The notes under the pieces were generated by a model. The model worked only from the letters and a program-made list of their open reading frames with translations, had not been told where the DNA came from and searched no databases. Made by a program: the position numbers and the translations under genes. From positions 124,001 to 188,000 of the forward strand of contig NZ_BMUY01000006.1 of NCBI RefSeq assembly GCF_014650435.1: a stretch of 64,000 nt of DNA, in the 5' to 3' direction. Below are positions 9,085-19,581 of this stretch, in pieces. How positions within the stretch are numbered: position 1 is the stretch's first letter; each line of letters begins with the position of its first letter. The stretch is from Streptomyces tendae (GTDB lineage Bacteria > Actinomycetota > Actinomycetes > Streptomycetales > Streptomycetaceae).

Positions 9085-9366
9085 TTGGAGGAGCTGATCC
9101 TGGCTGGACAACTCCCTCGGGGGTCTCCGGTCATCGTGTCCACGGACAACCGCCGGGAGACCCTGCTGCGCCTCACGGCGGAAGGACGCCGCACGGTCGA
9201 GGAGGTCACCGCCCGGCGGCGCAGGGAGATCGCCCTCATCGTCGAACGTCTGAGCGCGCAACAGCGACTGGCGCTAATGGATGCCCTGGCCGCCTTCAAC
9301 ACGGCGGGCGCAGAGCCCCTCGCTCCGTCTGCCGCCACCGAGCCGTCCCCTCTCGGTTGGGAGTGA
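9085..9366 (+). pseudogene. MarR-family regulator, C-terminal fragment
   Basis: The frame carries VSTDNRRETLLRLTAEGRR followed by a long amphipathic helix (VEEVTARRRREIALIVERL) and LSAQQRLALMDALAAF. This is the end of the beta-wing plus the C-terminal dimerisation helices of MarR regulators. The first 80-90 residues, including the DNA-recognition helix, are missing and the sequence before about 9136 is unrelated. It cannot bind DNA as it stands. A 5' deletion or rearrangement removed the front of the gene. Confidence 0.75.
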
Positions 9367-10108
9367 CGGCACCGTATTGTGTCTTGCGAACCCCACTGAC
9401 CAGCAAGCCTGAGCGAGGCCAGTGCGGGTGAGGCGCGGTAGCTCGCCGCGCCTCGTTCGTTGCCGGACTCCGGCAGCGAACAGATGCTGAATGTCCGCTA
9501 CTTCATCCATGGACCTCTCATGACGGCATCCGGCAGCATCAGAGGGGCAGGTACGAAGGGGGAACCGGCAGGTGATCTCCCAGCCTCACGACTACCGGCG
9601 CTGACAGGGGAGCCTTCGGATGCTGGCAGATGGACAGGCGAAGGATCAGGTCGTGGGTCGCGGCCATGCGCAGCGCGCCCCGAGGGATCTCCGGACTGGG
9701 AGTGGTCCTTGGTCGTGCCCGGAGCCGCCAGGTGTGGAACGGGGCAGGGCTGCTCCCATCGTCGTTCACGCCCCCACCTTCATGGAGGGGCGTGCCATGT
9801 CGCTTCAGGGCAGGGTCGTCGGAGTGGCACACGGCGTCCAGGACATCATCTTGTTGGCACGGCGGCACGGCGGCACGGTGTAGAGCTGGAGGTCGAGGAG
9901 TTGGACCGCACTCCCCTCGTCGAGTGGCGGGGAGGCGGCGGCGCCTGGGGCCTGTCAGAGGCAATGCTGCCCATGAGTCGATGAGATGGGGGGTGTCCTC
10001 CGGGCGAGTGCGGGGCCACCGACGGACGGGGGCCCTGCCTGTCGGTGCGGCCCGTCCAGAAGAAGCCTCACCCGCAAATCGGAGGCTGGGCGAGCTTGCG
10101 TCTTCCGC
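9367..10108. other. About 740 bp without a recognisable gene
   Basis: Open frames on both strands (for example 9539-9964 on - and 9460-9984 on +) overlap each other, are rich in Arg and Pro as shadow frames are, and show no family motif. I see no tRNA, terminator or insertion sequence end here. It is probably residue of older rearrangements, as it lies between two broken genes. Confidence 0.5.
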
Positions 10109-10850
10109 TCAGCTGAGGTTTGCGAAGGTCTCCACGGCCCGCGTCTTCCCGGTGACCACGATGACGTCCCCAGCCTGGACGACGGTGTCGGCGGTGGCGT
10201 AGGTGAAGTCCTCGCCGGGGCGTTTGATGCCGACCACGGTGACGCCGTACTTGCTGCGGACGTGGCTCTGTCCGAGCGCCACCCCGGTGGCGACTTGGGG
10301 GGCTACGGTCTTGACCAGGTCGCCGACTGCACGGATCCGGAAGTCCTGCACCAACTCGGCGTCCACGACTTCACCAGCGCGGTCGTCGGTATCGGAACCG
10401 ACATGGAGGCCAGCATCCTGGTCGCCTCCAACCTGCTGGACGCCGGCGTGCCCAACATCTGGGCCAAGGCCGTCAGCCGCCAGCACGGCCAGATCCTCGA
10501 ACGCCTCGGCATCCACCATGTGGTCCTCCCCGAGCACGACATGGGCGAACGCGTCGCCCACCTGGTGACCGGCCGCATGCTCGACTTCATCGAGTTCGAC
10601 GACGACTACGCCCTGCCGAGTGGGTCAGGCTGTCACTGTGCTTCTGGACCAGGCGGGCGTCCGTGTCGATGCCGAGGACGTCCCAGTCCCTGCGCATCAG
10701 CTCGCTGGCGAGGGAGCTGCCGAAGCGGCCCAGGCCGATGACGGCGACCCGCTGGTCCTTGGTGCGATGCAGCCCTGCGGCGGGGCGTTTGCGGCGGCGC
10801 AGTACACGCAGTGGGTTAACCAATGACGGGTCGCTCCTCGGGCAGTTCAT
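10109..10850 (-). pseudogene. trkA: trkA (K+ uptake regulatory subunit) broken by an internal inversion
   Basis: The gene reads leftwards. Its N-terminus (10850 to about 10617) encodes the Rossmann start VAVIGLGRFGSSLASEL, then DTDARLVQKHSDSLTHS, where homology stops. The C-terminal RCK_C part is on the same strand (about 10318 to 10109): LVKTVAPQVATG, then SKYGVTVVGIKRPGE, then DVIVVTGKTRAVETFANL. The missing middle of RCK_N is present, but on the + strand between these parts (next entry). As read, no full protein is made. The intact product would gate the TrkH K+ channel in response to nucleotides. It lies directly downstream of, and slightly overlaps, the broken trkH. ATG 10850 is the only clear start, overlapping trkH by about 35 nt; the true start could lie slightly downstream. 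Confidence 0.88.
10319..10616 (+). other. Inverted central segment of trkA
   Basis: Read on the + strand this block encodes VADCTDPEVLHQLGVHDFTS, then VVGIGTDMEASILVASN, AGVPNIWAKAVSRQHGQ and LEHDMGER-type sequence, ending LDFIEFDDDYAL. These are exactly the RCK residues that should join DSLTHS to LVKTVAP on the other strand. The ends fall at about 10318/10319 and about 10616/10617. Only a few bases of similarity (CTG/CAG) are seen at the joints and no long inverted repeats. By frame count, simple re-inversion at any pair of joints cannot restore both frames together; one extra base change is needed. Confidence 0.85.
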
Positions 10851-12313
10851 AGCGGCGGGTGCGTTCGCGCAGTGCCAGCGCCGAGACCAGGGTGATCGGT
10901 CCGAGCCGGCCGACGAACATCAGCAGGACGAGGATCAGCTGCCCGGCCTGGGGGAAGTCGGCGGTGATGCCGGTGGACAGGCCCACGGTGCCGAAGGCGG
11001 AGACGGCCTCGAAGAGCACGCCCTCGAACGGCAGCGACGTCATGCTCAGCAGGGCGAGTGTGGCCGTCATGGCCAGCGCCACCCCCACGAGGGCGACGGT
11101 CAGCGCCTGGCGCAGGACGTGCGGAGCCAGCCGGCGTCCGAGGACGGAGGAGTGCGGTTCCCCCCCGCACCTCGGCGGCGATGGCGACGAGGAGGACGGC
11201 GAAGGTGGTGACCTTGATCCCGCCCGCGGTACCGGCGCTCCCGCCGCCGATGAACATCAGGACACACGTCATCAGCAGAGTCGACGGCTGCATGGCTCCC
11301 ACGTCGACGGCGTTGAAGCCGGCGGTCCGCGCCATGGCGGAGTGGAAGAATCCGTTGAGGAGCTTGTCCGGCACCGTGTGGGGGCCGAGGGTTGCGGGGT
11401 TGGTCCACTCCAGCAGGCAGGTCAGCACGGTGCCCGCGGCCAGCAGGACGGCCGTGGTGATCAGGGTAAGTCTGGTGTGCAGCGTCCAGTTGCGCAGGCC
11501 GGTGGTGCGATGACGGTTGCGGTGACGCAGCAGTTCCAGCAGTACAGGGAAGCCGATGCCGCCCAGAATCACGGCCGCGGCGACCGGCAGGGTGATCCAC
11601 GGGTCGTCGGCATAGCGGGTGAGGCTGTCTCCGTGCAGTCCGAAGCCTGCGTTGTTGAACGCGGAAACAGCGTGGAAATAGCCGTGGTGCATCGCGTCAC
11701 CGATGGAGAGGCCGTAACCGTATCGAAGGCGCAGGGAAAGGGCGGCACCGACAGCGGCCTCGACGGCGAAGGTGGTGCCCGCCACCCCCAGCAGCACCCG
11801 GCGCACGTCCCCGATGCCCAGGCTCTTCGTCTCCGCCTGGGCAGTGAGCTGCAGCTTGAGGCGCAGCTTCCCGGACACCAGCAGGGCTAGCAGGGACGCC
11901 ATCGTCATGATCCCGAAGCCACCGACCTGGATCAGAGCCAGGAGCACACCCTCACCGAAGTCACTCCAGTACGTCCCCGTGTCCACGACCGCCAGTCCCG
12001 TCACGCAGACGGCGGACGTGGCCGTGAAGAGGGCGGTGACGAAGGCCGTCGAGGTGTCCGCCTCCGAGGCGAGGGGGATGGCGAGCAGCACCGCGCCGAT
12101 CACGACCACGACGGCGAAGGCCATGACAACCGTGCGGGCAGGGTGCGCGGCGAACAGAGCGTGCCGTGCCGCCACGAAACGTCCTGCCACCTGCTTCCTT
12201 CCTGTACGTAGGCGGTCACCCGTCACGACAGAGAGCAACGCGCCACCCGGCCGCCCGGACCTGGGACGGCGGTCACCATACCCGGTCCACATGCTCCCCT
12301 TCGGGCCCGGCAC
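10816..12313 (-). pseudogene. trkH: trkH/ktrB K+ transporter with a frameshift in a G7 run
   Basis: A TrkH-family membrane subunit of about 498 residues if the frame is restored (about 469 from GTG 12226). Motifs include ATSAVCVTGLAVVDTG (first selectivity-filter region), AFNNAGFGL, ARTAGFNAVDVG and GGGSAGTAGGIKVTT, with about ten hydrophobic segments. After EVRG the frame fails in a run of seven C on the + strand (11160-11166). Removing one base gives EVRGEPHSSVLGRRLAP and the correct end, AFGTVGLSTGITADFP, then FVGRLGPITLVSALALRERT, stopping at 10816. As written, translation runs on in the wrong frame to 10847 and loses the last membrane hairpin. The start could be ATG 12313 or GTG 12226. 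It pairs with the inverted trkA, so the whole Trk system looks inactive. Confidence 0.88.
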
Positions 12314-12416
12314 GGCGGACGCGGTGCTGAGCTCGCGGCATGGCCCGGTCCCCTGACGGCCGGGACGACCAAGGTGCCCAGTGCGACGCCGTCCTCCCGC
12401 AGACGCCCGGGGCGTT

Positions 12417-13205
12417 TCATTTATGCTCTGGTGCCGGAGCCGGGAGAACGTTCAGCTCGGATGGTGTTCCTTGCGGGGCCCGCAGCGTTGCCACCTGCGC
12501 CCGCAGCGCCTGCACCTCCTCCGTCAGCGCCTCGATGGCCGCCGTCTGCCGCCGTTCCTCCGCATCGTCCCTCTCGAAGCGGGAGATGAACCAGGCCGCG
12601 ATGTTCGCGGTGACCACACCGAGCAGTGCGATCCCGGACAACATCAGCCCGATCGCCAGCAGCCGGCCAAGGCCCGTCGTCGGCGCCATGTCGCCGTATC
12701 CGACGGTCGTCATCGTCGTGAACGCCCACCACAGTGCGTCCCCCAGCGTCTGGATGGACGCCCCGGGTTTCCCGCGCTCCACCTCAAGCACTGCCAGCGC
12801 CCCGAACACCAGCAGTCCCAGACACGACCCCGTGACATACGTCGTCACCCTGACCTGCGAGGCCATCCGCGCCCGCTGCCCCGCGAGCAGCAGCATCGAC
12901 ACCAACTTGAGCAGCCTCAGCGGCCGCAGCAGCGGCAGCAGGACCGCCAGCAGCGCCAGCGGATGGCTCCGCACGAACCGCAGCCGGTCCTTGCTCAGCC
13001 ACAGACGTACGGCATAGTCGATCGCGAAGGCCGCCCACACCACCCAGTTGGCGACGTGGCAGGCGGACAGCACCCCCTCAGGGGCATCGGGCATGACCAC
13101 CGGCAGGGCATAGGCGACGGCGAAGAGTACGGCGAGTGCCAGCAGCGGCCCCTGGGTGCGCCGCTCCCAGCGATCTGTGGTGTTCGTGTCGGGCATGCGG
13201 GCCAT
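12417..13205 (-). CDS. Voltage-gated-type potassium channel
   Basis: A 262-residue ion channel of the Ion_trans/KvAP-like type. Hydrophobic helices start at about residue 20, with a short basic S4-like stretch (LLRPLRLLKLV), a pore helix (DALWWAFTTM), the K+ selectivity filter TTVGYGD, and an inner helix (LMLSGIALLGVVTANIAAW). The C-terminus (ERRQTAAIEALTEEVQAL) is a short coiled coil that would help tetramer assembly. Start ATG 13205 is chosen because the frame upstream is a non-homologous Arg/Ser-rich extension; ATG 13196 is equally possible and neither has a strong ribosome site. It is intact, in contrast to the broken trkA/trkH beside it, and has the same orientation. Confidence 0.88.
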   Translation of the reverse strand: MARMPDTNTTDRWERRTQGPLLALAVLFAVAYALPVVMPDAPEGVLSACHVANWVVWAAFAIDYAVRLWLSKDRLRFVRSHPLALLAVLLPLLRPLRLLKLVSMLLLAGQRARMASQVRVTTYVTGSCLGLLVFGALAVLEVERGKPGASIQTLGDALWWAFTTMTTVGYGDMAPTTGLGRLLAIGLMLSGIALLGVVTANIAAWFISRFERDDAEERRQTAAIEALTEEVQALRAQVATLRAPQGTPSELNVLPAPAPEHK

Positions 13206-13335
13206 GGTAGAAAGCCGGCGCCGCGACCGGGCCGCCACGCCCCTCACCGCCAAGACGGAACCCGGTCGGCACCGATGCCGGGTATGGCTCTCGTCTGTTG
13301 CACAGGATGGTTCGCACCACCTGGCCACCCGGCAT

Positions 13336-13680
13336 CTCACGACGAGTCGGCCGCTCGACGAGGGTGAAGCCGACGCCGTCGCGTTCTCCGCCCAGGACGC
13401 GGCACGACCCGTCCTGACCGAGGACGAGTCCGTGCAGAAACTTCTTCGCACCGGAACTGCGTCGCCCCTCTTCGAACTCGAGGCATCCGCCATCGCCACC
13501 GACCGGGTACGCGCCGTGCTCCTCGAACGGCTGCCCGCCGGGCAAAGCTTCATCAACGCCGTCGCCACCCAGCTCATGCTCAGCCCTCGAACCCTCCAGC
13601 GACAGCTCCGGGCAGAAGGCATCAGCTACCGGATCGTCCTCAGCGACACCAGGGAAAACTCGCTCCTGGCGTTATGGAAC
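13336..13680 (+). pseudogene. AraC-family regulator fragment
   Basis: The frame carries VRAVLLERLPAGQSFINAVA, then LMLSPRTLQRQLRAEGISY and VLSDTREN, the first helix-turn-helix of OruR/ArgR-like AraC regulators, preceded by about 50 residues of the typical linker (LTEDESVQKLLR). Homology ends abruptly after LALW at 13676, so the second HTH is absent, and the front sensor domain is also missing. Both ends are broken; no functional regulator is possible. Confidence 0.75.
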
Positions 13681-14017
13681 CGTGGCTCAGTGCAAGGGTG
13701 CGTCCGCTCGCGGAAGTTGCGTGCGGCTCTGGTCCCTTTGCCTTTTGGGCAGGTGCGGTTGCTGTCGCGGTCGGCCCCGTGATTCAGACGGCGGAATCCA
13801 GCCATGCGGTGGGGGGTGCCTGAAGGCGATTTTGCATGGGCCAGTTCTGAACTGTGCGTACTCGTTGCCGAGTTGCCTACAGATGACTAACGGGCGAGGG
13901 CATGACAATCAGCCAGTTCTCGGCACACCCCTTGATCGCGAGTCTGAAACTCCTCAGGATCTTGACCTTGTGCAAAGGTGCGTTGCCTTGTGTGCATGCG
14001 GTGAAAGGGGTGGGGGA
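13681..14017 (+). other. Leader region of the second RHS gene
   Basis: No protein family is seen. This stretch joins the broken AraC fragment to the RHS gene and should hold its promoter. TTGACC at about 13963 resembles a -35 box, but I see no matching -10. Confidence 0.4.
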
Positions 14018-14820
14018 GTGCTGGCGTCTGTGTCTGGGCGTGTGCGGGCGTTGATCGTGCTGGTGGTGCTGTCCGTGGTTGCGGGCGGCGGCTGGCTGGT
14101 CAAGGTCTCGGGCGGTGACGCCAATGGGGTCGACGAGGCGTACACCTATCGGGGCCCGCAGCCGGCGGCTCATCAGGAGCCGGTGACGCCGGAGCAGCGG
14201 CGTGAGCAGACGCGAGGCAAGGCGAAGCCCGTCAAGCCCCATGCGCTTCCCACGACGCAGAGCAAGCCGGCGACGGCGGCGCAGATCAAGCTCCTGAAGG
14301 AGAACCAGAAGCGACTGCGCTCCCAGGGGCCGAAGTCGCCTGCTGTGGCGGATCCTTCCGGCAGTTCAGTCAATCAGGCATCGTTCACCACCCGTGGTGG
14401 GGCGGCGACCGCTGCGTCGTATTCCGCCGGTGCTCTGTATGTGGTGTCGCAGGACCCGTTCGGGAACACGGCTGCCCAGCAGGGCGGCTTCCTGATGACG
14501 CTGGGCAACCACATTGGTGCGGCAGTGCCGGGGGAGCCGCTGCAGGTGTCGGCGGCGATCTGGCAAACCGGGGGTGAAGACGACGAGGTACACCCCGTCA
14601 AGGTGACCTGGAAGGTCGACTACTACGGTTGCCGGCTCAGCCAAGAGGACGTCCAGTCCTTCGACTTCGGTCAGACGGTGCAGGCGCCGACGCTCAACTC
14701 CGACCGGGTGTTCCCGGTGGTCAACGCGACGTTCACGGTGCCGACGACACAGTGCAGGTACCCGGTTCCGGCCTACACCATCCACATCTGCACGCAGGTG
14801 GCGGACGACCCCACGGACGA

Positions 14821-14825
14821 GGGGG
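14821..14825 (+). other. Frameshift site (five G) in the RHS gene
   Basis: The upstream frame reads GAC GAG GGG GCT; the downstream frame requires GGG GGC TGC. One extra G, or a ribosome slipping back one base with tRNA-Gly re-pairing on GGG, joins the frames perfectly. I see no obvious strong hairpin directly behind it. Confidence 0.7.
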
Positions 14826-17800
14826 CTGCGGCGCGTACAACATGTTCTACATCGTTCCTTCTCTGCCGGACGGTGCTGCATGTGCTGCGGTGTGCGGGGA
14901 CGCGAGCGGTGCAACGGGCACGACGGTCATGCGCGCCGACCCGGTGAACACGGCAACGGGTGCCTTCACCGAAGCGTTCACCGACGCTCAGGTCCCCGCA
15001 CCGGGTGTGCCGCTGTCGGTGGGGCGGGTCTACTCGTCCGACAACACGCTCACCGGTGCTCTGGGGAAGGGTTGGAACCTGCCGTGGGAGACGCGGCTGC
15101 AGCTTGAGGCGGACGGTGACGCGGTCCTGGTCGGCGAGGGCGGAACGCGGCACACCTATGCCAAGGCGTCGGGCGGCAAGTTCGGCACTCCTGCTGAGGC
15201 GCGTTCCACGCTGGCCGTTGACGGCAGCGGCTTCAAGCTGACCACCGCCGATCACGCGACCTACAGCTTCAACGGCTCCGGGCAGTTGACGGCGGTCAGC
15301 GACCGCACCGGCCGGGGCCTGACGTTGACGTACACCGGCGGCAAGCCCACGGCGATCACGGATGCGGCCGGCCGCAAGGCGGTCCTTGCCTATACGGGTG
15401 ACCTGCTGGACAAGGTCACACTCGCGGATGGCCGTGTGGTCGACTACGGCTACACCGGTTCCCGCCTGACCAGCGTGACGGGGTTGGACGGCGAGGCAGA
15501 GTCCTACGGGTACGACACCGCGGGCCGCTTGAACAAGGTCACCGACGCTCGTGACAAGCAGATCACCTACAACGTCTACGACACCCAAGGCCGAGTGGCC
15601 AGCCAGACGGACGCTCTGGGACACGAGACGACGTTCTCCTACAGCAAGAACGGTGCCTTCGACCAGGTCGACGTCACCGCTCCGGACGGCGGCGTGTGGA
15701 CGGACGTCTACTACCAGGACGTCCTGTTCACCCAGATCGACCCGCTGAACAACAAGAGCTACTACCGCTACGACGAGTTCTTCAACCGCACCAGCACCGT
15801 CGACGCAGAGATTCGCGAGACCCAGTACCAGTACGACACCTCAGGGCGGCTGAAGCGCCGGTCCAACTCTGCGTCGGACGAGGAGTGGAGCTACGACGCC
15901 AACGGCAACGTGAAGACGTACGAGGGTGGCGAGTACGACGAGTACACCTTCACCTACAACGATGCCAACCAGGTCGCTACGGTCGAGGATCCGCTGGGGA
16001 AGGTCACTTCGTACGGTTACGACGACACCAGCGGCCTGCTGAAGACCGTCACCACGCCCAGCGGTAAAACCACGTCCTACGGCTACGACACCGACGGCAA
16101 CCTGACGTCGGTCACCACGCCGAAGGGCAACAGGACCACCTACACCTACTTCCCCTCCGGGCAGGTGAAGACGGTCGTCGATCCGCGCGGCAACGTTGAC
16201 GGTGCGGACCCGGAGAAGTACACGACCGCCTACACCTACGACGCCGCCGGCCGCGTCAAGACCGTCACCGACGCCCCCGGCCACACCACCTCGCTCGCCT
16301 ACGACGAGGTAGGCAACCTGCGCACGGTCACCGACGCAGCCCAGCGCACGACCGCATACGGCTACAACGATGCGGGCCGTCTGACGAGTGTCACCGACCC
16401 GGCGCAGAAAACGACGGTGCTCGGCTACGATCCCGTCGGCCGTCTGGTCAAGGAGACCAATCGGCGCGGCGCTACCGTCACCTACGCGTACGACAAGGCC
16501 GGCCACCAGATCCAGGTCGTGACCGCCCGGGGCAACGCGATCGGAGCGGACGCGAAGCAGAACACGTGGACGTTGGGCTACGACAAGGTCGGCAACCGCA
16601 AAACCGTCACCGACCCGCTCGGCAAGACGACGGCCTTCACCTGGGACGCCGACAATCGCCCGCTGTCGGTCACCGACCCGCTCAACCACACCCGCAGCGT
16701 CACCTACGACGACAACGGCAACCCCGAGAAGACCACCGACGGCCTTGGCCACGGGATGACGCTCGTCTACGACGACGCCGGACGCCTCGAGTCGTCCAAA
16801 ACCTGGGCCGGCTACGTCAGCCGCTATGAGTACGACGATGACGGGCATCTGTCGGCCGAGGTCTCCCCCGAGGCCGAGCGCACCACCTACGGCTACGACG
16901 ACGACGGCCGGCTCGCGAAACTCGTCGACCCCCGCGGCAACATCACCGGCGCCGACCCGACCAAATACACATGGTCCTTCGGCTACGACCCAGCCGGCCA
17001 CCCGGCCTCCGTCACCGACCCACTCGGCGACCAGCGCACCACCGGCTACGACGCCGTCGGCAACATCACGACCGTCACCGACGCCCGCGGCAAGAAGACC
17101 AGTTACGAATACGACGCGCTGAACCGCCCGACGAAGGTCACCGCCCCAGACGCCGGCGCCACCACCTTCACCTACAACACAGCCGGGCTCCTGGAGACCA
17201 GCACCGACGCCAACAGCCACACCAGCACCTACGGCTACAACGCCGAAGGTCAGCTGACATCGGTTAAGAACCCACTCGGCAAGACCGTCTCCTACGAGTA
17301 CGACCTCGACGGCAACCGCACCAAGTACACCAACGCCCGCGCGCAGACGATCACCACTACGCTCGATGCCCGCAACCTGCCGACAACGATCAGCTATTCC
17401 GACGGCACCCCCGCCCAGACCTACGTCTACGACGACGCGAGCCGCATCACCAAGGTCACGGACGCCACCGGCACCCGCACCCTGACCTACGACGACGACA
17501 ACAAGATCGAAACGATCACAGCGCCGGGCGCGAGCAAGCCGTTCACCTACCGCTGGAACACCAACGACACCCTCAAATCACGCACTTACCCCGACGGCCG
17601 CTCCACCAGCTACACCTACGAAAAGACCGGCCGGATCACGAGCCAGACGACCAACAGCAAGGCCGTCTCCTACGCCTACGACAAGGCCGGCAACCTCACC
17701 ACCGTCACCCTTCCCACCACCACGGCCCGCACCGAAACCCGCACCTACGACGCAGCCGGCCGGCTCGCCTCCCTGACCACGCCGACCCTCGACAACACCT

Positions 17801-19149
17801 TCACCTACGACGCAAACAACCGGCTGATCGCCGAAACACCCGCCGTCGACAAGCCGACCCGCTACGGCTACGACGACGCGGGCCGCATGACCCGGGTCTG
17901 CACCGACACCACGGCCACCTCCTGCCTGACCGGTACCACCGGCAGCACCTACACCTACGACAACGTCGGCAACCTCAAGACCGCCACCGAAGCCGGCACC
18001 TCCACCGCGTACACGTACGACGCCGGCGACCAGCTGCTGTCGACGACCACCGGCTCGGCCTCCACCGGCTACGCCTACGACGCCGACGGCAACCAGACCA
18101 AAGACGACGACGGCACCTACACCTACGACCCCGCCGGCCGCCTCAAAACCGCCACCATCGGCACCAACAACTACGCGTTCACCCACGACGCCGACGGCAA
18201 CCGCACCGCTGTCAAGAAGAACAACACACTCGCCGGCACGTCCCTGTGGGACGTCAACAACGCCCTCCCGCAGATAGCCACCGACACCAACGCCACCGGC
18301 GCCACCGTCGCGGACTACCACTACGACCCCGACGGCACGGCCCGCTCCATGGACCGCACCGCCGGCGCCTACTACTTCACCCAGGACCGCCAGAACTCCG
18401 TCAGCACGGTCTACGACGCAGCAGGCACCGACAACTACCGCTACACCTACAACCCCTGGGGCAAGCCCACGGGCAAGGCCACCATCACCGGCGGACAGAC
18501 CAGCCCCTATGGCTACACCGGCCAGTACAACGACCCCTACCTCCCCGACCGCCTCCAGCTACGCGCCCGCTCCTACGACACCGACCAGCGCCGCTTCACC
18601 ACCCAGGACCCCATCCCGGCAGCCGCGGACAACCCCAACCAGTCCCCGTACAACTACGCCGACAACAACCCCGCCAACCTCGCCGACCCCACCGGCCAGT
18701 GCCCGATGTGCATCGGCGCCATCATCGGCTCCGTCGTCAGCGGCAGCGTCTACGCCTTCACCCACCAGGACGACTTCGACTGGGGCGACTTCGCCGTCGC
18801 CACCACCCAAGGCGCCGTAGTCGGTGCTGTCGGAGGCTTCCTCGCCCCCGCAGGCACCGCCCTCGCCAGCCAGCTCGGCCTCCAAGGCGGACGAGCCCTC
18901 GGCGTCGCCGTCGTCACTGATGCCGCCATCGGTATGGGGCTCACCTGGGCGATCAATACAGTCCAATGTCAGCCCACCACCCCAACAGACCTCCTCGTCG
19001 GCGCTCTTACGGGTGGGTTGGGGAATCTGATCAGGCCGGCCTGGGGCGCCCTAAGAAATGGCCTCAGGGGACTGGCCGCGCCCAAAGTCACGGTATCTGC
19101 TCACGCCCCAGGGCTGCCTCCGAGTGTGCGAGGCAATGGTGCCAGTAAA

Positions 19150-19575
19150 CCGCCGTGGGCTCCTGCGAACACTTTCCCTGCCGGTCCGGGATGGACACTC
19201 GAAGGGCAATTGCAAATAGCTGATCAAATGGCATCGGATCTTGCCCGGAATAGCATTCCGTCAATCATTAAGAGGACTAGGGAGCGGAGTTACTCCGCCG
19301 CTGTCGATGTCCGAACGGGAGAAATAGCCGTTGGGTCTTCCGGAACGGTGAGGGCGGGAGCGCCGAGTTACTGCGCCGAAGGGAACGTATGTAACGTATT
19401 GGGCGGCGATGCCAACAACTTGATCTTCACGCACTCATACACCAATGTGCGTCAAGCCGACGGCTCGTACAAGGTGGACCTTAAGCCTGTCTGCGTGAAG
19501 TGTCAGGCAGACTATCCTGAGTCACGCTTCGTAGACGGAATCCAAGGAGCTCCCGATGGACCATGGGGCAGGTGA
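19150..19575 (+). other. C-terminal deaminase-fold toxin domain of the RHS protein
   Basis: The last 140 residues carry the zinc deaminase pattern: CAE (TGC at 19372, catalytic Glu codon at 19378-19380) and PVCVKC (Cys codons at 19492 and 19501), with AAVDVRTGEIAVGSSG in front as the first strands. Spacing and motif fit the YwqJ-like branch of polymorphic-toxin deaminases, which act on nucleic acids. Base composition is visibly more A/T-rich than the YD-repeat core, as is common for exchangeable toxin tips. The deaminase fold is well supported; the substrate is unknown. Confidence 0.75.
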
Positions 19576-19581
19576 GACGGC

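Larger units (their letters stand above)
14018..19575 (+). pseudogene. RHS/YD-repeat toxin-delivery protein, frame broken at a G5 run
   Basis: With the frame joined this is an 1852-residue protein. GTG 14018 follows GAAAGGGG. The N-terminus has a membrane anchor or signal segment (ALIVLVVLSVVAGGGWLV), then a unique beta region of about 250 residues up to YTIHICTQVADDPTDEG. The frame then changes by -1: downstream sequence continues as GCGAYNMFYIVPSLPDG, MRADPVNTATGAFTEAFTD (DUF6531-like) and about 40 YD repeats, closing with ARSYDTDQRRFTTQDPIP and NNPANLADPTGQ. After this border come hydrophobic Gly/Ala segments (IIGSVVSGSVYAF, GAVGGFLAPAGTALAS) and a toxin tip. The downstream frame alone spans 14629-19575 but lacks the secretion signal. 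This could be a real mutation, a sequencing error, or -1 slippage at GAG GGG GCT, which would give the same product. Confidence 0.85.

Noticed and set aside
9539..9964. - strand frame of 141 codons in the empty stretch
   Set aside because: Arg/Pro-rich, no ribosome site, overlaps equally open frames on the other strand.
10319..10616. Phase-variable invertible switch in trkA
   Set aside because: No inverted repeats or recombinase gene nearby, and re-inversion cannot restore both frames; kept as a fixed inversion to be verified.
15841..17220. - strand frame of 459 codons inside the second RHS gene
   Set aside because: Shadow of YD repeats on the + strand.
15000..18700. Regular repeats that could be taken for a tandem array or CRISPR
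   Set aside because: They are in-frame YD repeats of variable spacing and sequence in a coding region, not identical direct repeats with spacers.
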